Positions 17,104 through 26,330 are shown, counted from the stretch's first letter. The stretch is DNA of 64,000 bases from Salsipaludibacter sp963735045 (GCA_963735045.1 CAVTIZ010000003.1:1550001-1614000), one strand, 5' to 3'. Numbers and translations are program-made. Notes: generated by a model from the letters alone, not told the origin.

Positions 17104-18509
17104 GGACGGTCCTGCATGGCGGCGGGCGCACCCGCGTCGTCGGACAGGGCCACCACGACGCGGTCCAGGGCGGCCACCCGCGACGCCTTGACCAGCACGG
17201 CGTCCCCGGCGACGAGCCCGATCCGCTCGACGGCGGCGATGGCGGCCTCCGCGTCGTCGACGGCCTCGACCACGACGTCCCGGTCGGCGTCGCGGGCCCC
17301 ATCGGCCAGGCCCACGGCGTCCTCACCGACCACGACCAGGTGGTCCACCACGGCCGCCGCGGCCGACCCCACGCGGCGATGGTCGTCGTCGTGGGTGGCA
17401 CCGATCTCGGCCATGACGCCCAGCACCGCGACCCGTCGGCCGGTGACCTGCTGGCTGGCGAAGGCGTCGAGGGCCGCCAGCACCGACGTCGGGTTGGCGT
17501 TGTAGGAGTCGTCGACGACCACCAGGCCGTCCCGTGCGACCACCAGTCGGGCACGACCGGTCGACACCGGGGCGCCGGCCAGCGCGGCGGCGCCCGCCTC
17601 CGGGTCGGCCCCCGCCTCCCCGGCGGCCGCCAGGGCCAGCAGGGCGTTGAGGACGTGGTGGCGACCGAGGACCGGCAGGCGAACGGGCACGCTGCCCCAT
17701 GGGGTCACCGCGGTGAACGAGGCCCGGCTGGTGGCGTCCAGGGTGACGTCACGGGCATGCACGGCGGCGGACCGGTCGCTGGTCGACACCCACAGGACCC
17801 GCGCGGCCGTCTCGGCGGCCATGCCTCGCACGCGATGGTCGTCGGCGTTGAGGACGGCCACGCCGTCGGGCCCCAACGACGCGACCAGTTCGGCCTTGGC
17901 GATCGCGACCTCGTCCAGGGTCCGGAAGCGTTCGAGGTGGGCCCCCGCGACCGTGGTGACCACGGCGATGTCGGGTCGCAGCCACGTGGTCAGCGAGGCG
18001 ATGTGGCCCCGCCCCCGTGCCCCGAGCTCGGCGACCAGCACCTGCGTGGCCTCGTCGGCCCGGCACACCGTCAACGGCACGCCGACCTCGTTGTTGAACG
18101 ACCCGTGGGCGGCGACGGTCGTGCGCGTCGCCCCGGCCACGGCGGCCAGCAGGTCCTTGGTGGTGGTCTTGCCGACCGAACCGGTGATCCCCACCACGGT
18201 CGCGGTGCAGCGGTCCCGGACCGCGGTCGCCATCGCCACCAGCGCTGCCTGGGCATCCGGCACGACCAGGGTGGGCACGGCCAACGGCCGGTCGGCCACC
18301 ACGGCCACGGCACCCGCGTCCACCGCCGACCCGGCGAAGTCGGCGCCGTCGGCGGCCTCCCCCCGACGCGCCACGTAGACGTCGCCGGGGACCACCTCGC
18401 GCGAATCCGTGGCCACGCCCCGGACCACGCGCGCCGCGACGGTGTCGTCCCACCCGGCGCGGTCGGCGTCGAGCAGGCTTGCGAGGTCGTCGAGGTCGAT
18501 GGTGATCAT
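17100..18509 (-). CDS. murF: UDP-MurNAc-tripeptide--D-Ala-D-Ala ligase MurF
   Basis: 469 residues from ATG 18509 (ATGA with murE); an in-frame start 24 bases upstream is unlikely. ATP-dependent addition of D-Ala-D-Ala to the tripeptide precursor. P-loop GSVGKTTTK at 110-118, Mur motif NNEVGVPLT and ELGARGRGHI, and VVDDSYNANPTS in the C-terminal third. ATGA overlap with mraY downstream. Confidence 0.96.
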   Translation of the reverse strand: MITIDLDDLASLLDADRAGWDDTVAARVVRGVATDSREVVPGDVYVARRGEAADGADFAGSAVDAGAVAVVADRPLAVPTLVVPDAQAALVAMATAVRDRCTATVVGITGSVGKTTTKDLLAAVAGATRTTVAAHGSFNNEVGVPLTVCRADEATQVLVAELGARGRGHIASLTTWLRPDIAVVTTVAGAHLERFRTLDEVAIAKAELVASLGPDGVAVLNADDHRVRGMAAETAARVLWVSTSDRSAAVHARDVTLDATSRASFTAVTPWGSVPVRLPVLGRHHVLNALLALAAAGEAGADPEAGAAALAGAPVSTGRARLVVARDGLVVVDDSYNANPTSVLAALDAFASQQVTGRRVAVLGVMAEIGATHDDDHRRVGSAAAAVVDHLVVVGEDAVGLADGARDADRDVVVEAVDDAEAAIAAVERIGLVAGDAVLVKASRVAALDRVVVALSDDAGAPAAMQDRP

Positions 18510-19987
18510 CGACGTCCCTGCTGCCGCCGCCACCGTCGGACCAGCACCTCGCGGTCGTCGAAGGGCCGCACCATGCCGCCCAGGTCCTGGCCGGTCTCGT
18601 GGCCCTTGCCGGCCACCACGACCACGTCGCCCGGCTCCGCCAGCGCCAGTGCGCGATCGATCGCGGCCTCGCGGTCGACCATGGCCTCGACGTGTGCACG
18701 TCCCCGGGCGGCCGTGGCGCCGGCCAGCAGTTCGTCGAGGATGGCCTGCGGGGCCTCGGTCCGGGGGTTGTCGGAGGTGAACACCACGACGTCGGCGGCG
18801 ACGGCCGCGGCGCCCATGGGGCCACGCTTGGCCCGATCGCGATCCCCGCCGGCACCGACGACCAGCACCACCCGGCCGGGCGTGACCGGTCGCAGGGTGG
18901 CCACCAGGGCAGCGATGGCGTCCGGGCTGTGGGCGTAGTCGACCAGCGCGGTCACGTCGTCCTCGACCACCAGCTCGAACCGGCCCGGGATGTCGTCGGC
19001 CGCCGCGATGCCGGCGATGGCGGCGTCCGCGTCGATCCCCACGGCAACGGCGGCCAGGAAGGCCTGGACGGCGTTGCGCAGGTTGAACTCGCCCGCCAGT
19101 CGCGTGGAGACCTCGACCTCGGTGCGGCCACCGAGCAGGTCCGCCGGGCCGCGCACGACGCCTCGCGTGCCGTGCAGCGTGGCGCCCAGCAGGTCCATGA
19201 CGACGTCGGCGTCGGCGGTGCCGACGGTGGCGACGTCGATGCTGGCCTGGTCGGCCAGGCGGCGGCCCCAGTCGTCGAACACGCCCACGATCCCGCGCTC
19301 GGCCAGCTCCGGGGTGAACAGTCGCGCCTTGGCCGCGAAGTAGTCCTCGAAGTCGTCGTGGAAGTCGAGGTGGTCCCGGCTGAGGTTGGTGAACACCGCC
19401 ACGGCCGCGTGGATGCCGTCGACGCGATGGAGTGCGAGTCCATGGCTGGAGACCTCCATGGCCACGACCTCGACCCCGCGGTCACGCATGTCGGCCAGGA
19501 GTCGTTGCAGGTCCGTGCCCTCTGGCGTCGTGCGGGTCGCGGGCACGGACTCGCCGTGGATGCGGGTGGCGACCGTGCCGACCAGGCCGGTCCCGCGGCC
19601 ACCGGCGGCGGCGGCGGCCTCGACCAGGTGGCTGGTCGTGGTCTTGCCGTTGGTCCCGGTGACGGCCACGAGGTCCAGGGCCTCGCCCGGCCGCCCGTGC
19701 ACCTCGGCCGCCGCGGGTCCGGCCGCTCGCCGCGTGTCGTCGACCACCAGTTGGGGGACGTCGATGCCCAGCACCTGTTCGACCAGGAGTGCGGCCGCAC
19801 CCGCCTCGACCGCACCGGTGGCATGGCGGTGGCCGTCGGTGGCGGCGCCACGCAGGGCCACGAACAGGCTCCCGGGGGTGACCTGGCGGGAATCATGGAC
19901 GACGTCGTCGACCTCGACCCCGCCGGCGGTGGCGGGTTCGAGGCGGGCACCCGGCAGTCGGGCGTGCAGGTCCTCGAGCGTGGTCAC
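18506..19987 (-). CDS. murE: UDP-MurNAc-dipeptide--diaminopimelate ligase MurE
   Basis: 493 residues from GTG 19987 (GTGA overlap with ftsI). Adds the third amino acid of the stem peptide. P-loop GTNGKTT at 111-117, the UDP-MurNAc dipeptide segment TTPEGTDLQ, and the specificity motif DNPRTEAP near residue 405. The DNPR form is the one associated with meso-diaminopimelate rather than L-lysine, so the organism probably has a DAP-type wall. C-terminal AGKGHETGQ is also conserved. Confidence 0.96.
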   Translation of the reverse strand: MTTLEDLHARLPGARLEPATAGGVEVDDVVHDSRQVTPGSLFVALRGAATDGHRHATGAVEAGAAALLVEQVLGIDVPQLVVDDTRRAAGPAAAEVHGRPGEALDLVAVTGTNGKTTTSHLVEAAAAAGGRGTGLVGTVATRIHGESVPATRTTPEGTDLQRLLADMRDRGVEVVAMEVSSHGLALHRVDGIHAAVAVFTNLSRDHLDFHDDFEDYFAAKARLFTPELAERGIVGVFDDWGRRLADQASIDVATVGTADADVVMDLLGATLHGTRGVVRGPADLLGGRTEVEVSTRLAGEFNLRNAVQAFLAAVAVGIDADAAIAGIAAADDIPGRFELVVEDDVTALVDYAHSPDAIAALVATLRPVTPGRVVLVVGAGGDRDRAKRGPMGAAAVAADVVVFTSDNPRTEAPQAILDELLAGATAARGRAHVEAMVDREAAIDRALALAEPGDVVVVAGKGHETGQDLGGMVRPFDDREVLVRRWRRQQGRR

Positions 19988-22251
19988 GGGGTCTGGGCCG
20001 CATCGTCGGGGGCAGGGTCGTCGGGAGCAGGGTCGGGCACGTCGGCGTCGCCGGGGGCGCCTCCACCGGCCGCTCGGGCAGTGGCCTCGTCCCGGGTCGA
20101 CTGGGCGTCGTGGGCTCGTTGCGCCCGGGCCTCGTCGATGCGGGACTGGCGGGAGCGCTCGGCGGCCTCGGCCTCCGCCTGCCGACCGGCCGCCGCGTCC
20201 AGCGCGTCGTCGATGTCGCCCTGGTCGCTGTCGGGAACGACGTCACGACGGGTCAGCGCGTGGCCCATGACCCGTGAGAAGGTCGGCGCGGCCGCCGTGC
20301 CCCCGTAGCGGGTGGCCGGCTCGTCCACCATCACCGCCACGACCAGCTCCGGGTCGTCGACGGGGGCCATGCCGGCGAACACGGCCGTGGTCTGGTTGGA
20401 GTAGCCGCGGCCGTCGGCGCGGGGCTTCTCGGCCGTCCCGGTCTTGCCGGCCACCTCGTAGCCCTCGACGGCGGCGGCCTTGCCCGTGCCGTGCTCGCCC
20501 TCCACGACACGCTGCATCCGCTGGCGGACGGCCCGGGCCGTGTCCGCCGAGATCACCGACCGGCTGTCGGGGGTGGGCGTGGGTTCCAGTGTCCCGTCCC
20601 CGCCGACGGTGCCACGCAGGATGGACGGCTGGATGCCGACACCGTCGTTGGCCAGGACCTGGTAGAACCCGGCCAGCTGGACCAGGCTGACGGCGACCCC
20701 GTGGCCGATGGCGATGGTCGGCAGGGACGTCCCCGACCACCGGTCGACCGCGGGCAGCAGCCCGGCCGACTCCCCGGGGAAGCCCACGCCCGTGGGCGTG
20801 GCGTAGCCGAACTTGCGCAGCCACGCATCCAGGCGGTCCGGGCCGAGTTCGGTCGCGATCAGCATGGTGCCGACGTTGGACGAGCGCTCGAGGATGTCGC
20901 CCACCTCCAGCGAGCCGAACGCGCCGAAGGGCTCGTGCCAGGTCTTGCCGCCGGCCGTCCAGCTCGACGGCACCTCCAGGACCGTGTCCTCGTCGACGAT
21001 GCCCTCTTCCCAGGCCGCGGCGATCGTGATCGCCTTCTGCACCGAGCCCGGCTCGAAGGCGTCGGTGAAGAAGCGCGCCCGGCGATCGTCGCGACTGGTG
21101 CCGTTGCGGTCGACGGGGTCGACACCGGGCGCCGACGCCGCGGCCAGGATCTCGCCGGTGCGCGCGTCCATGACCAGCACCGAGGCGCCGTCGGCCTTGT
21201 TGTCCACCATCGCGTCGCGGGCGGCGCGCTCGGCCTCGGCCTGGATGTCGCGGTCGAGGGTCAGCACGAGGTCGGTCCCGGGCACGGACGGTTCGAGTTG
21301 GCGGTCGGCCGAGGAGATGTCCATGCCGCCGGACGCGGCCCGCTCGACCCGGAGTTCACCGGGCTCTCCGGCGAGTTCGTCGTTGGCCAGGGCCTCCAGC
21401 CCCTCCAGGCCGTTGCCGTCGATGTCGGTGATGCCGATCAGCGAACTCGCGAGGTCACCGTTGGGGTAGCGGCGGCTGGGCTCGACCAGCCGGTGGATGC
21501 CGGGCAGGTCCAGCGCCATGACCTGTTCGCCCCTGTCCCAGTCCACCTGGCGCGCGAGGTAGACGAACTGGCCGTCCACCTCGAGGTCGGCGAGCACGGC
21601 ATCCACGGATCGATCGAGCAGCGGGGCCAGGGCGATCGCGACCTCGCGGCGCGACACCTCACCCGCCGCCGGGTCCAGGGACCCGTCCGCGAGGAAGCCC
21701 TCGAAGGTCGACGGGTCGGCGTAGATGGCGGCGGCGTCGACGGTGGTGGTGAGCACCGAGCCGTCGCGGTCCACGATGCGGCCGCGTTGGGCCGGCAGGT
21801 CGATGGTCCGGACGCTCTGGGAGTCCCCCTGCAGGGCGTAGGCCTCGGCGTCCACCGCCTGCACCTGGACCAGTCGCGCCGCCAGCACCACCATCCCGAC
21901 GAGGTACAGCGCCAGCAGCAACGCCGTGCGACGCCGGACGGTGCCGTGTGGGATCCGCCATCGCGCCGGCAGGGACCACACGGCCGGGCGCCAGCGCGCC
22001 GGCACCAGGGCCAGCAGCCGGTCGCCCAGGCCCCACCGCCGGGTTCGCACGCCCGCGGCCGCCAGGAGCCGACGGGTCCAGGCCGGCCAGTGGAGGTGGT
22101 CGCGGATCCACCCTCGCAGGCCCCCGACCACCGCCAGCACGATGGCCAGGATCGACACGACGACGCCACGGACCCCGCCACCGGCGGGGTCACGACGGAC
22201 CTCGACCGGACGGTCGAGGTCGATCGGGTGCGGCGCACGCCGTCCCGTCAT
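19984..22251 (-). CDS. ftsI: Septal penicillin-binding protein FtsI (PBP3, class B transpeptidase)
   Basis: 755 residues. Cross-links septal peptidoglycan with FtsW. The catalytic Ser is in EPGSVQKAIT (SxxK), followed by ERSSNVG (SxN) and AGKTGTAEK (KTG). A PBP dimer domain precedes it (QRGRIVDRDGSVL). The start overlaps the ftsL stop as TGATG. Two features are unusual: two hydrophobic stretches N-terminal to the extracellular domain (about residues 28-47 and 108-129) instead of one, and a C-terminal tail of about 70 residues rich in A, E, D and P. A short, single-TM version could start downstream, but no obvious RBS supports that. Confidence 0.94.
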   Translation of the reverse strand: MTGRRAPHPIDLDRPVEVRRDPAGGGVRGVVVSILAIVLAVVGGLRGWIRDHLHWPAWTRRLLAAAGVRTRRWGLGDRLLALVPARWRPAVWSLPARWRIPHGTVRRRTALLLALYLVGMVVLAARLVQVQAVDAEAYALQGDSQSVRTIDLPAQRGRIVDRDGSVLTTTVDAAAIYADPSTFEGFLADGSLDPAAGEVSRREVAIALAPLLDRSVDAVLADLEVDGQFVYLARQVDWDRGEQVMALDLPGIHRLVEPSRRYPNGDLASSLIGITDIDGNGLEGLEALANDELAGEPGELRVERAASGGMDISSADRQLEPSVPGTDLVLTLDRDIQAEAERAARDAMVDNKADGASVLVMDARTGEILAAASAPGVDPVDRNGTSRDDRRARFFTDAFEPGSVQKAITIAAAWEEGIVDEDTVLEVPSSWTAGGKTWHEPFGAFGSLEVGDILERSSNVGTMLIATELGPDRLDAWLRKFGYATPTGVGFPGESAGLLPAVDRWSGTSLPTIAIGHGVAVSLVQLAGFYQVLANDGVGIQPSILRGTVGGDGTLEPTPTPDSRSVISADTARAVRQRMQRVVEGEHGTGKAAAVEGYEVAGKTGTAEKPRADGRGYSNQTTAVFAGMAPVDDPELVVAVMVDEPATRYGGTAAAPTFSRVMGHALTRRDVVPDSDQGDIDDALDAAAGRQAEAEAAERSRQSRIDEARAQRAHDAQSTRDEATARAAGGGAPGDADVPDPAPDDPAPDDAAQTP

Positions 22252-22682
22252 CAGCGATCCGCCGACAGGATCGACTTCATCGGGTCGGCGGTGCCGGGCT
22301 CCTCGTGGTCACCGGGCAGGGTCTGTTCGGGCACGAGGTAGCGCTGGGGCGTGGACTCCATGCCCATCTGCTCGGCGAGCATGCGGATGCGGGCGGGGTC
22401 CTCCAGACCGGCGACGTCGGCCACCGACTGGCTCCAGGTCCGCTCGGCGTCGACGACGTCGGCCTCCAGCTGGCTCAGCTCGACCGCGTCCTGGGCGGCG
22501 AGCGCGTTGAGCGACACCGCACCCATCACGGCGCCGATCGCGAGCACCACGTACAACGCGATGAACACCATCGGGTGACGGCGCGGGCGGTCGTCGATCG
22601 CGTGCAGGTGGCGACGCTCGCGGCGGGCGCCGGTCCGACGGGCGGCGGCCCGGACGGCGGCGGTCGTGGTTGCGGCGCTCAT
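22251..22682 (-). CDS. ftsL: FtsL-like divisome protein
   Basis: 143 residues from ATG 22682 (ATGA with rsmH). Short basic cytoplasmic N-terminus, one TM helix (VFIALYVVLAIGAVMGAV), and an extracellular coiled-coil (SLNALAAQDAVELSQLEADV...). Size, topology and position between rsmH and ftsI are those of FtsL, which activates FtsW-FtsI with FtsB and FtsQ. Primary sequence is poorly conserved across the family, so context carries much of the call. The frame stays open upstream across rsmH, which I treat as chance. Confidence 0.85.
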   Translation of the reverse strand: MSAATTTAAVRAAARRTGARRERRHLHAIDDRPRRHPMVFIALYVVLAIGAVMGAVSLNALAAQDAVELSQLEADVVDAERTWSQSVADVAGLEDPARIRMLAEQMGMESTPQRYLVPEQTLPGDHEEPGTADPMKSILSADR

Positions 22683-23662
22683 CGGATCTCCACTCGTGTG
22701 GGGGTCGTCGTGGTGTCGGTGGGGAGTCGTCTCACCGCGCGCAGGCGCACGGCCGACGACCGCGGGTTGCGGGCGACCTCCTCGTCGCTGGCGCGTCCGG
22801 CACGGCGGACCAGCGGGGCGACGCGCGGGACGGTGTCGCAGGCACACACCGGCAGGTCGGGCGGACACACGCAGTCGGTGGCCGCGGCCGCGAAGGCCTG
22901 CTTGACGATGCGGTCCTCGAGGCTGTGGTAGGCCAGCACCACCAGCACCCCGTCGGGCACGAGGACGTCGATGGCCTGGTCGAGCACCGCCTCGAGCGCG
23001 ACGAGTTCGCCGTTGACGGCGATCCGCAGGGCCTGGAAGGTCCGCCGGGCCGGATGGCCCCGGTCTCGGGCGGCCGCACCGGCCGGCATCGCGTCCGCCA
23101 CGACCTCGGCCAGGCGACCGGTCGTGGTGATCGGCCGCGCCGCGAGGATGGCGGTCGCGATGCGGCGGGCATGGCGCTCCTCACCCCAGCGGCGCAGGAC
23201 GTCGGTGAGGCCGTCGAGGTCGAGCCGGTCCAGCAGCTCCGCGGCGGTCTCGGGCGCGTCGGGACCCATGCGCATGTCCAGCGGCCCGTCGTGGCGGTAG
23301 GAGAATCCCCGCTCCGGGCGGTCCAGGTGCATCGAGGACACGCCCAGGTCCAGCAGCACACCGGCGACCCGGTCGATGTCGTGCGCGGCGACCACCTCGG
23401 CCAGGGCGTCGAAGCGGACCTGGGCCACGTCCAGGGTGACCCCGTCGAGGTCGGCCAGGCGGGTCGTGGCCAGCGCGAGCGCGTCGGGATCACGATCGAT
23501 GCCGAGCAGGGCCACGTCGTCGACGTGGTCGCGACGTGCCCGGGCGATGGCCTCGGCGTGCCCGCCGGCACCCAGCGTGGCGTCCACGATCGTGCCGGTC
23601 GGCGCAGGGGCCAGCAGCGCGACGACCTCGTCGCGCATCACCGGCACGTGTGGTGGCGCCAT
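22679..23662 (-). CDS. rsmH: 16S rRNA (cytosine(1402)-N(4))-methyltransferase RsmH
   Basis: 327 residues. S-adenosylmethionine-dependent methylation of C1402 in the 16S decoding centre. ATG 23662 is chosen because GGGGGAG lies 5 bases upstream; a GTG two codons earlier would touch that site. HVPVMRDEVV, SAM-binding DATLGAGGHAEAI, VLLDLGVSSMHLD and AYHSLEDRIVK are all present. Second gene of the dcw operon, 14 bases after mraZ. Confidence 0.96.
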   Translation of the reverse strand: MAPPHVPVMRDEVVALLAPAPTGTIVDATLGAGGHAEAIARARRDHVDDVALLGIDRDPDALALATTRLADLDGVTLDVAQVRFDALAEVVAAHDIDRVAGVLLDLGVSSMHLDRPERGFSYRHDGPLDMRMGPDAPETAAELLDRLDLDGLTDVLRRWGEERHARRIATAILAARPITTTGRLAEVVADAMPAGAAARDRGHPARRTFQALRIAVNGELVALEAVLDQAIDVLVPDGVLVVLAYHSLEDRIVKQAFAAAATDCVCPPDLPVCACDTVPRVAPLVRRAGRASDEEVARNPRSSAVRLRAVRRLPTDTTTTPTRVEIR

Positions 23663-23676
23663 GGCCACTCCCCCGT

Positions 23677-24126
23677 TCACCTGGTGCCCAGGCCGTCGTC
23701 GTAGTCGTCGCCGAAGATGGCGGTGGTCTCGTCCTGGTAGGACTGCCAGCGGGCCCGGTCCCACAGCTCGAAGTGGTCGCCGTTGCCGACCACGGCCAGT
23801 TCGCGCACCAGCCCGGCCGCCTCGCGGAGCGCCCTGGGGATGGTGATCCGCCCCTGGCTGTCCGGGGTGTCGACCGTGGCGCCGGTGATGGCACGACGGC
23901 GGCGGCGCCCCATGCTGGAGCCGGTGGGCAGGGCCATGGCCTCCTGCAGTGCCGTCCGGAACCCGGCGATGTCCCACACCTGCACGGTGTTCTCCGGGCC
24001 GGTGGTCAGGTGCACGCCGTCGACGAAGCGGCCGCGGTAGGCCGCAGGCAGGATCAGGCGGCCCTTGGCGTCCAGCGTGTGGTCATACGTCCCGAGGATG
24101 TACTCCTCCATCAGGGCGTCCGACAT
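23677..24126 (-). CDS. mraZ: Transcriptional regulator MraZ
   Basis: 149 residues. Two SpoVT-AbrB half-domains: DAKGRLILPAAYR and DSQGRITIPRALRE. MraZ forms ring-shaped oligomers that bind short G-rich repeats upstream of its own gene and represses the dcw operon in E. coli. ATG 24126 has AGGAGG about 9 bases upstream; a frame open to 24264 has no such site. Three GTGGRG boxes lie 91-116 bases upstream (separate entry). First gene of the cluster. Confidence 0.96.
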   Translation of the reverse strand: MSDALMEEYILGTYDHTLDAKGRLILPAAYRGRFVDGVHLTTGPENTVQVWDIAGFRTALQEAMALPTGSSMGRRRRRAITGATVDTPDSQGRITIPRALREAAGLVRELAVVGNGDHFELWDRARWQSYQDETTAIFGDDYDDGLGTR

Positions 24127-24216
24127 CGCCGACCACCTCCTCCGCCTCGTCGTGCTGTTCGTTGTGCCGTTCGGCGTGTTGCTCGTCGTGTCGCCCACGC
24201 GACGATCGCCGCGATT

Positions 24217-24250
24217 CCCCACTCTACTCCACTTCACTCCACCACGTCGA
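24217..24250 (-). promoter_or_regulatory. mraZ promoter overlapped by three GTGGRG operator boxes
   Basis: On the minus strand GTGGAG (24242-24237), GTGGAG (24232-24227) and GTGGGG (24222-24217) repeat at exactly 10-base spacing, one helical turn. E. coli MraZ binds TGGGN boxes with 5-base spacers, also a 10-base period, so these are likely MraZ boxes. A candidate promoter overlaps them: -35 TCGACG (24250-24245), 18-base spacer, -10 TAGAGT (24226-24221). Two boxes lie in the spacer and the third overlaps the -10, which fits autorepression by occlusion. Confidence 0.65.
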
Positions 24251-24313
24251 GGACGTCTCGGCACGCTGTGTCACAGGAGGGGGGTAGAAGGGCTGAATCA
24301 GCGGCGAGTGCCA

Positions 24314-24329
24314 GTGGAGGGAAGTGGAG
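24314..24329 (+). promoter_or_regulatory. Second pair of GTGGAG boxes, opposite strand, 10-bp spacing
   Basis: GTGGAG at 24314-24319 and 24324-24329 on the plus strand, again one helical turn apart, about 70 bases upstream of the mraZ operator and in the opposite orientation. They may form a second MraZ site that loops or stabilises the first. Upstream of them is only the tetR end. Confidence 0.45.
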
Positions 24330-24488
24330 GACCACCCCACGAAACCGGGCCATGTCGTGCCTGGGGACGCGGATCGAGGGGCCGAGTCACGCGATCGCCG
24401 GCTCGCCCGAGGTCCCCGCGGGCGCCCCCGGCCGGTGGTGGGGCGCGGTGGGGACGGGTGGGGCGGGCCGCCGCACGCGGCGCCCAGG

Positions 24489-25106
24489 TCACCGGTCCGA
24501 GGACATCCGGATCAGCCCGCCGACCCACAGGGTCGCCAGGGTGTTGACGGCCGAGGAGCGCCCCTCGGAGCCGGCGACGGCCAGGCGATCGACGGTGTAG
24601 CCCTCGACCATGGCCACCAGCGCCCCGGCGGCGACCCCCGCGTCGTGGGGGGTGTTGGCCAGCACCGGCTCGAGATGGCCGGCCACCGCGTCGGTGTACT
24701 GGCCACGGACCGTGCGCAGCTCGTCACGGAAGTGCTGGTCGTTGGTGGCGGCCTCGATCCAGGCCGAGATGACGTCGCCCTCCTCGGCCAGGGCGTCCAC
24801 GAAGCGCGAGATGACGTCGTGGACGGTGGCCCAGACGTCGTCGCCCTCCCAGGACTCGTCGACCACGTGCAGCAGTCGCTGGGAGGCCAGCATGACCAAC
24901 GAGTCCAGCACGGCGGACTTGTTGTCGAAGTAGGTGTAGAAGGTGCCGTGGCTGACCCCGGCGATGGCGGTGATGTCCTCGACCCGCGCCCCGCCGTACC
25001 CGATCGTGGCGAACGCCTCGCGGGCGGCCATGCGCAGGCGACCGGCGGTCCGCTCCCCGCGCGTGGTCCGCGGCCCGTCCGGACCGTCCGCCACCGCCTC
25101 CTCCAC
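24489..25106 (-). CDS. TetR family transcriptional regulator
   Basis: 205 residues from GTG 25106. The N-terminal HTH is clear (AAREAFATIGYGGARVEDITAIAGVSHGTFYTYFDNK, shown here only to locate it by its YFDNK end, about residues 25-65), followed by an all-helical ligand domain ending in LWVGGLIRM. Divergent from the MoxR operon at 25325 with a 218-base shared upstream region, and upstream of but same strand as mraZ. The ligand and targets cannot be told; self-regulation and control of the divergent MoxR operon are plausible. Confidence 0.9.
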   Translation of the reverse strand: MEEAVADGPDGPRTTRGERTAGRLRMAAREAFATIGYGGARVEDITAIAGVSHGTFYTYFDNKSAVLDSLVMLASQRLLHVVDESWEGDDVWATVHDVISRFVDALAEEGDVISAWIEAATNDQHFRDELRTVRGQYTDAVAGHLEPVLANTPHDAGVAAGALVAMVEGYTVDRLAVAGSEGRSSAVNTLATLWVGGLIRMSSDR

Positions 25107-25324
25107 GTCCTCGCCTTGCCGTCGCGATCCATCGTGGTCGCCACGAACGGTAGTCGCCGCACCGCGGCCGAGCCGTCCGGCCGGCGGCCGGCGGACCGTC
25201 GCCGGCGGGTCGTGGACGACGCGGATGCATGCGCGGTGACCGCGCTGTCGGGACGGCGTCCGGGCATGGTGGGACCCCCCCGACGGTTACCCTGCACGCC
25301 TCAGCCGACCGGGACGACGACCAC

Positions 25325-26329
25325 GTGACCCAGACCCCGACTGCCCGCGACACGCCCCGGGATCCCGGCCCTGCCGGTTCGTCGGGCCGCCGGGCCTCGT
25401 TCGCCGCCACCCTCGACGACCTGCACGCCAACATCGCCTCGGTGCTGCTGGGCAAGGACGACGTCATCGAGCTGACGCTGGTCACCCTCCTGGCCGGTGG
25501 GCACCTGCTGATCGAGGACGTGCCCGGGGTCGGCAAGACCCTGCTGGCCAGGGCCCTGGCCGCCAGCATCGACGGCGAGGTCCGACGCCTGCAGTTCACC
25601 CCCGACCTGTTGCCGACCGACGTCACCGGGGTCAGTGTCTACTCCCCCGCCGAGGGCACGTTCGCCTTCCGACCGGGCCCGGTCTTCGCCAACGTCGTGC
25701 TCGCCGACGAGATCAACCGTGCGGGCCCCAAGACCCAGTCCGCCCTCCTGGAGGCCATGGAGGAACAGACCGTCACCATCGACGGCGTGACCCGCGACCT
25801 CGCCAGTCCCTTCATGGTGATCGCGACCCAGAACCCGATCGAGCTGGACGGCACCTATCCCCTGCCCGAGGCGCAACGCGACCGCTTCCTGGTCCGCACC
25901 AGCCTGGGCTACCCGGCCCGCACCGCCGAGCTCGGGATCCTGCGGGAGCACTCCGGGTCCGACCTCGTCCGGGCCCTGCGACCGGTCACGGACGCGGCCA
26001 CGATCGCCCAGATGGTGCGTCGGGTCAGCGCCATCACCGTCGCGGAGCCCATCGCCAACTACGTCCTGGACCTCGTGGCCGCGACCCGGTCCAGCGATGC
26101 CCTGGCGCTGGGCGCGAGCCCGCGTGCGGGACTGGCGCTGGTACGGGCCGGCCGCGCCCTGGCCGCGCTTCGTGGCCGCGACCACGTGCTCCCCGACGAC
26201 GTCAAGTCGCTGGCGGTCCCGGTCCTGTCCCACCGGGTCCAGGTCACCTCGCGAGCCCGGGTGGGCGAGGTCACGCCGGCCATGGTCGTCCGGCAGGTGG
26301 TCGAGGCCACCGACGCCCCGGTGCGATGA
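25325..26329 (+). CDS. MoxR family AAA+ ATPase
   Basis: 334 residues from GTG 25325. Chaperone-like AAA+ ATPase of the MoxR class. Walker A GVGKT near residue 68-72 (EDVPGVGKTLLARA), Walker B VVLADEINRAGPKTQ, sensor 1 ATQNPIE, and the C-terminal lid domain with SPRAGLALVRAGRALA. Starts a three-gene operon with DUF58 and transglutaminase genes, a common bacterial arrangement thought to handle assembly or quality control of envelope or large complexes. A degraded paralogue is at 45567-46190. Start choice is uncertain because no strong RBS is visible. Confidence 0.93.
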   Translation: MTQTPTARDTPRDPGPAGSSGRRASFAATLDDLHANIASVLLGKDDVIELTLVTLLAGGHLLIEDVPGVGKTLLARALAASIDGEVRRLQFTPDLLPTDVTGVSVYSPAEGTFAFRPGPVFANVVLADEINRAGPKTQSALLEAMEEQTVTIDGVTRDLASPFMVIATQNPIELDGTYPLPEAQRDRFLVRTSLGYPARTAELGILREHSGSDLVRALRPVTDAATIAQMVRRVSAITVAEPIANYVLDLVAATRSSDALALGASPRAGLALVRAGRALAALRGRDHVLPDDVKSLAVPVLSHRVQVTSRARVGEVTPAMVVRQVVEATDAPVR

Positions 26330-26330
26330 C

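Noticed and set aside
14416..17505. Long plus-strand frames over ftsW and mraY
   Set aside because: Composition-driven shadows of TM-rich genes on the other strand.
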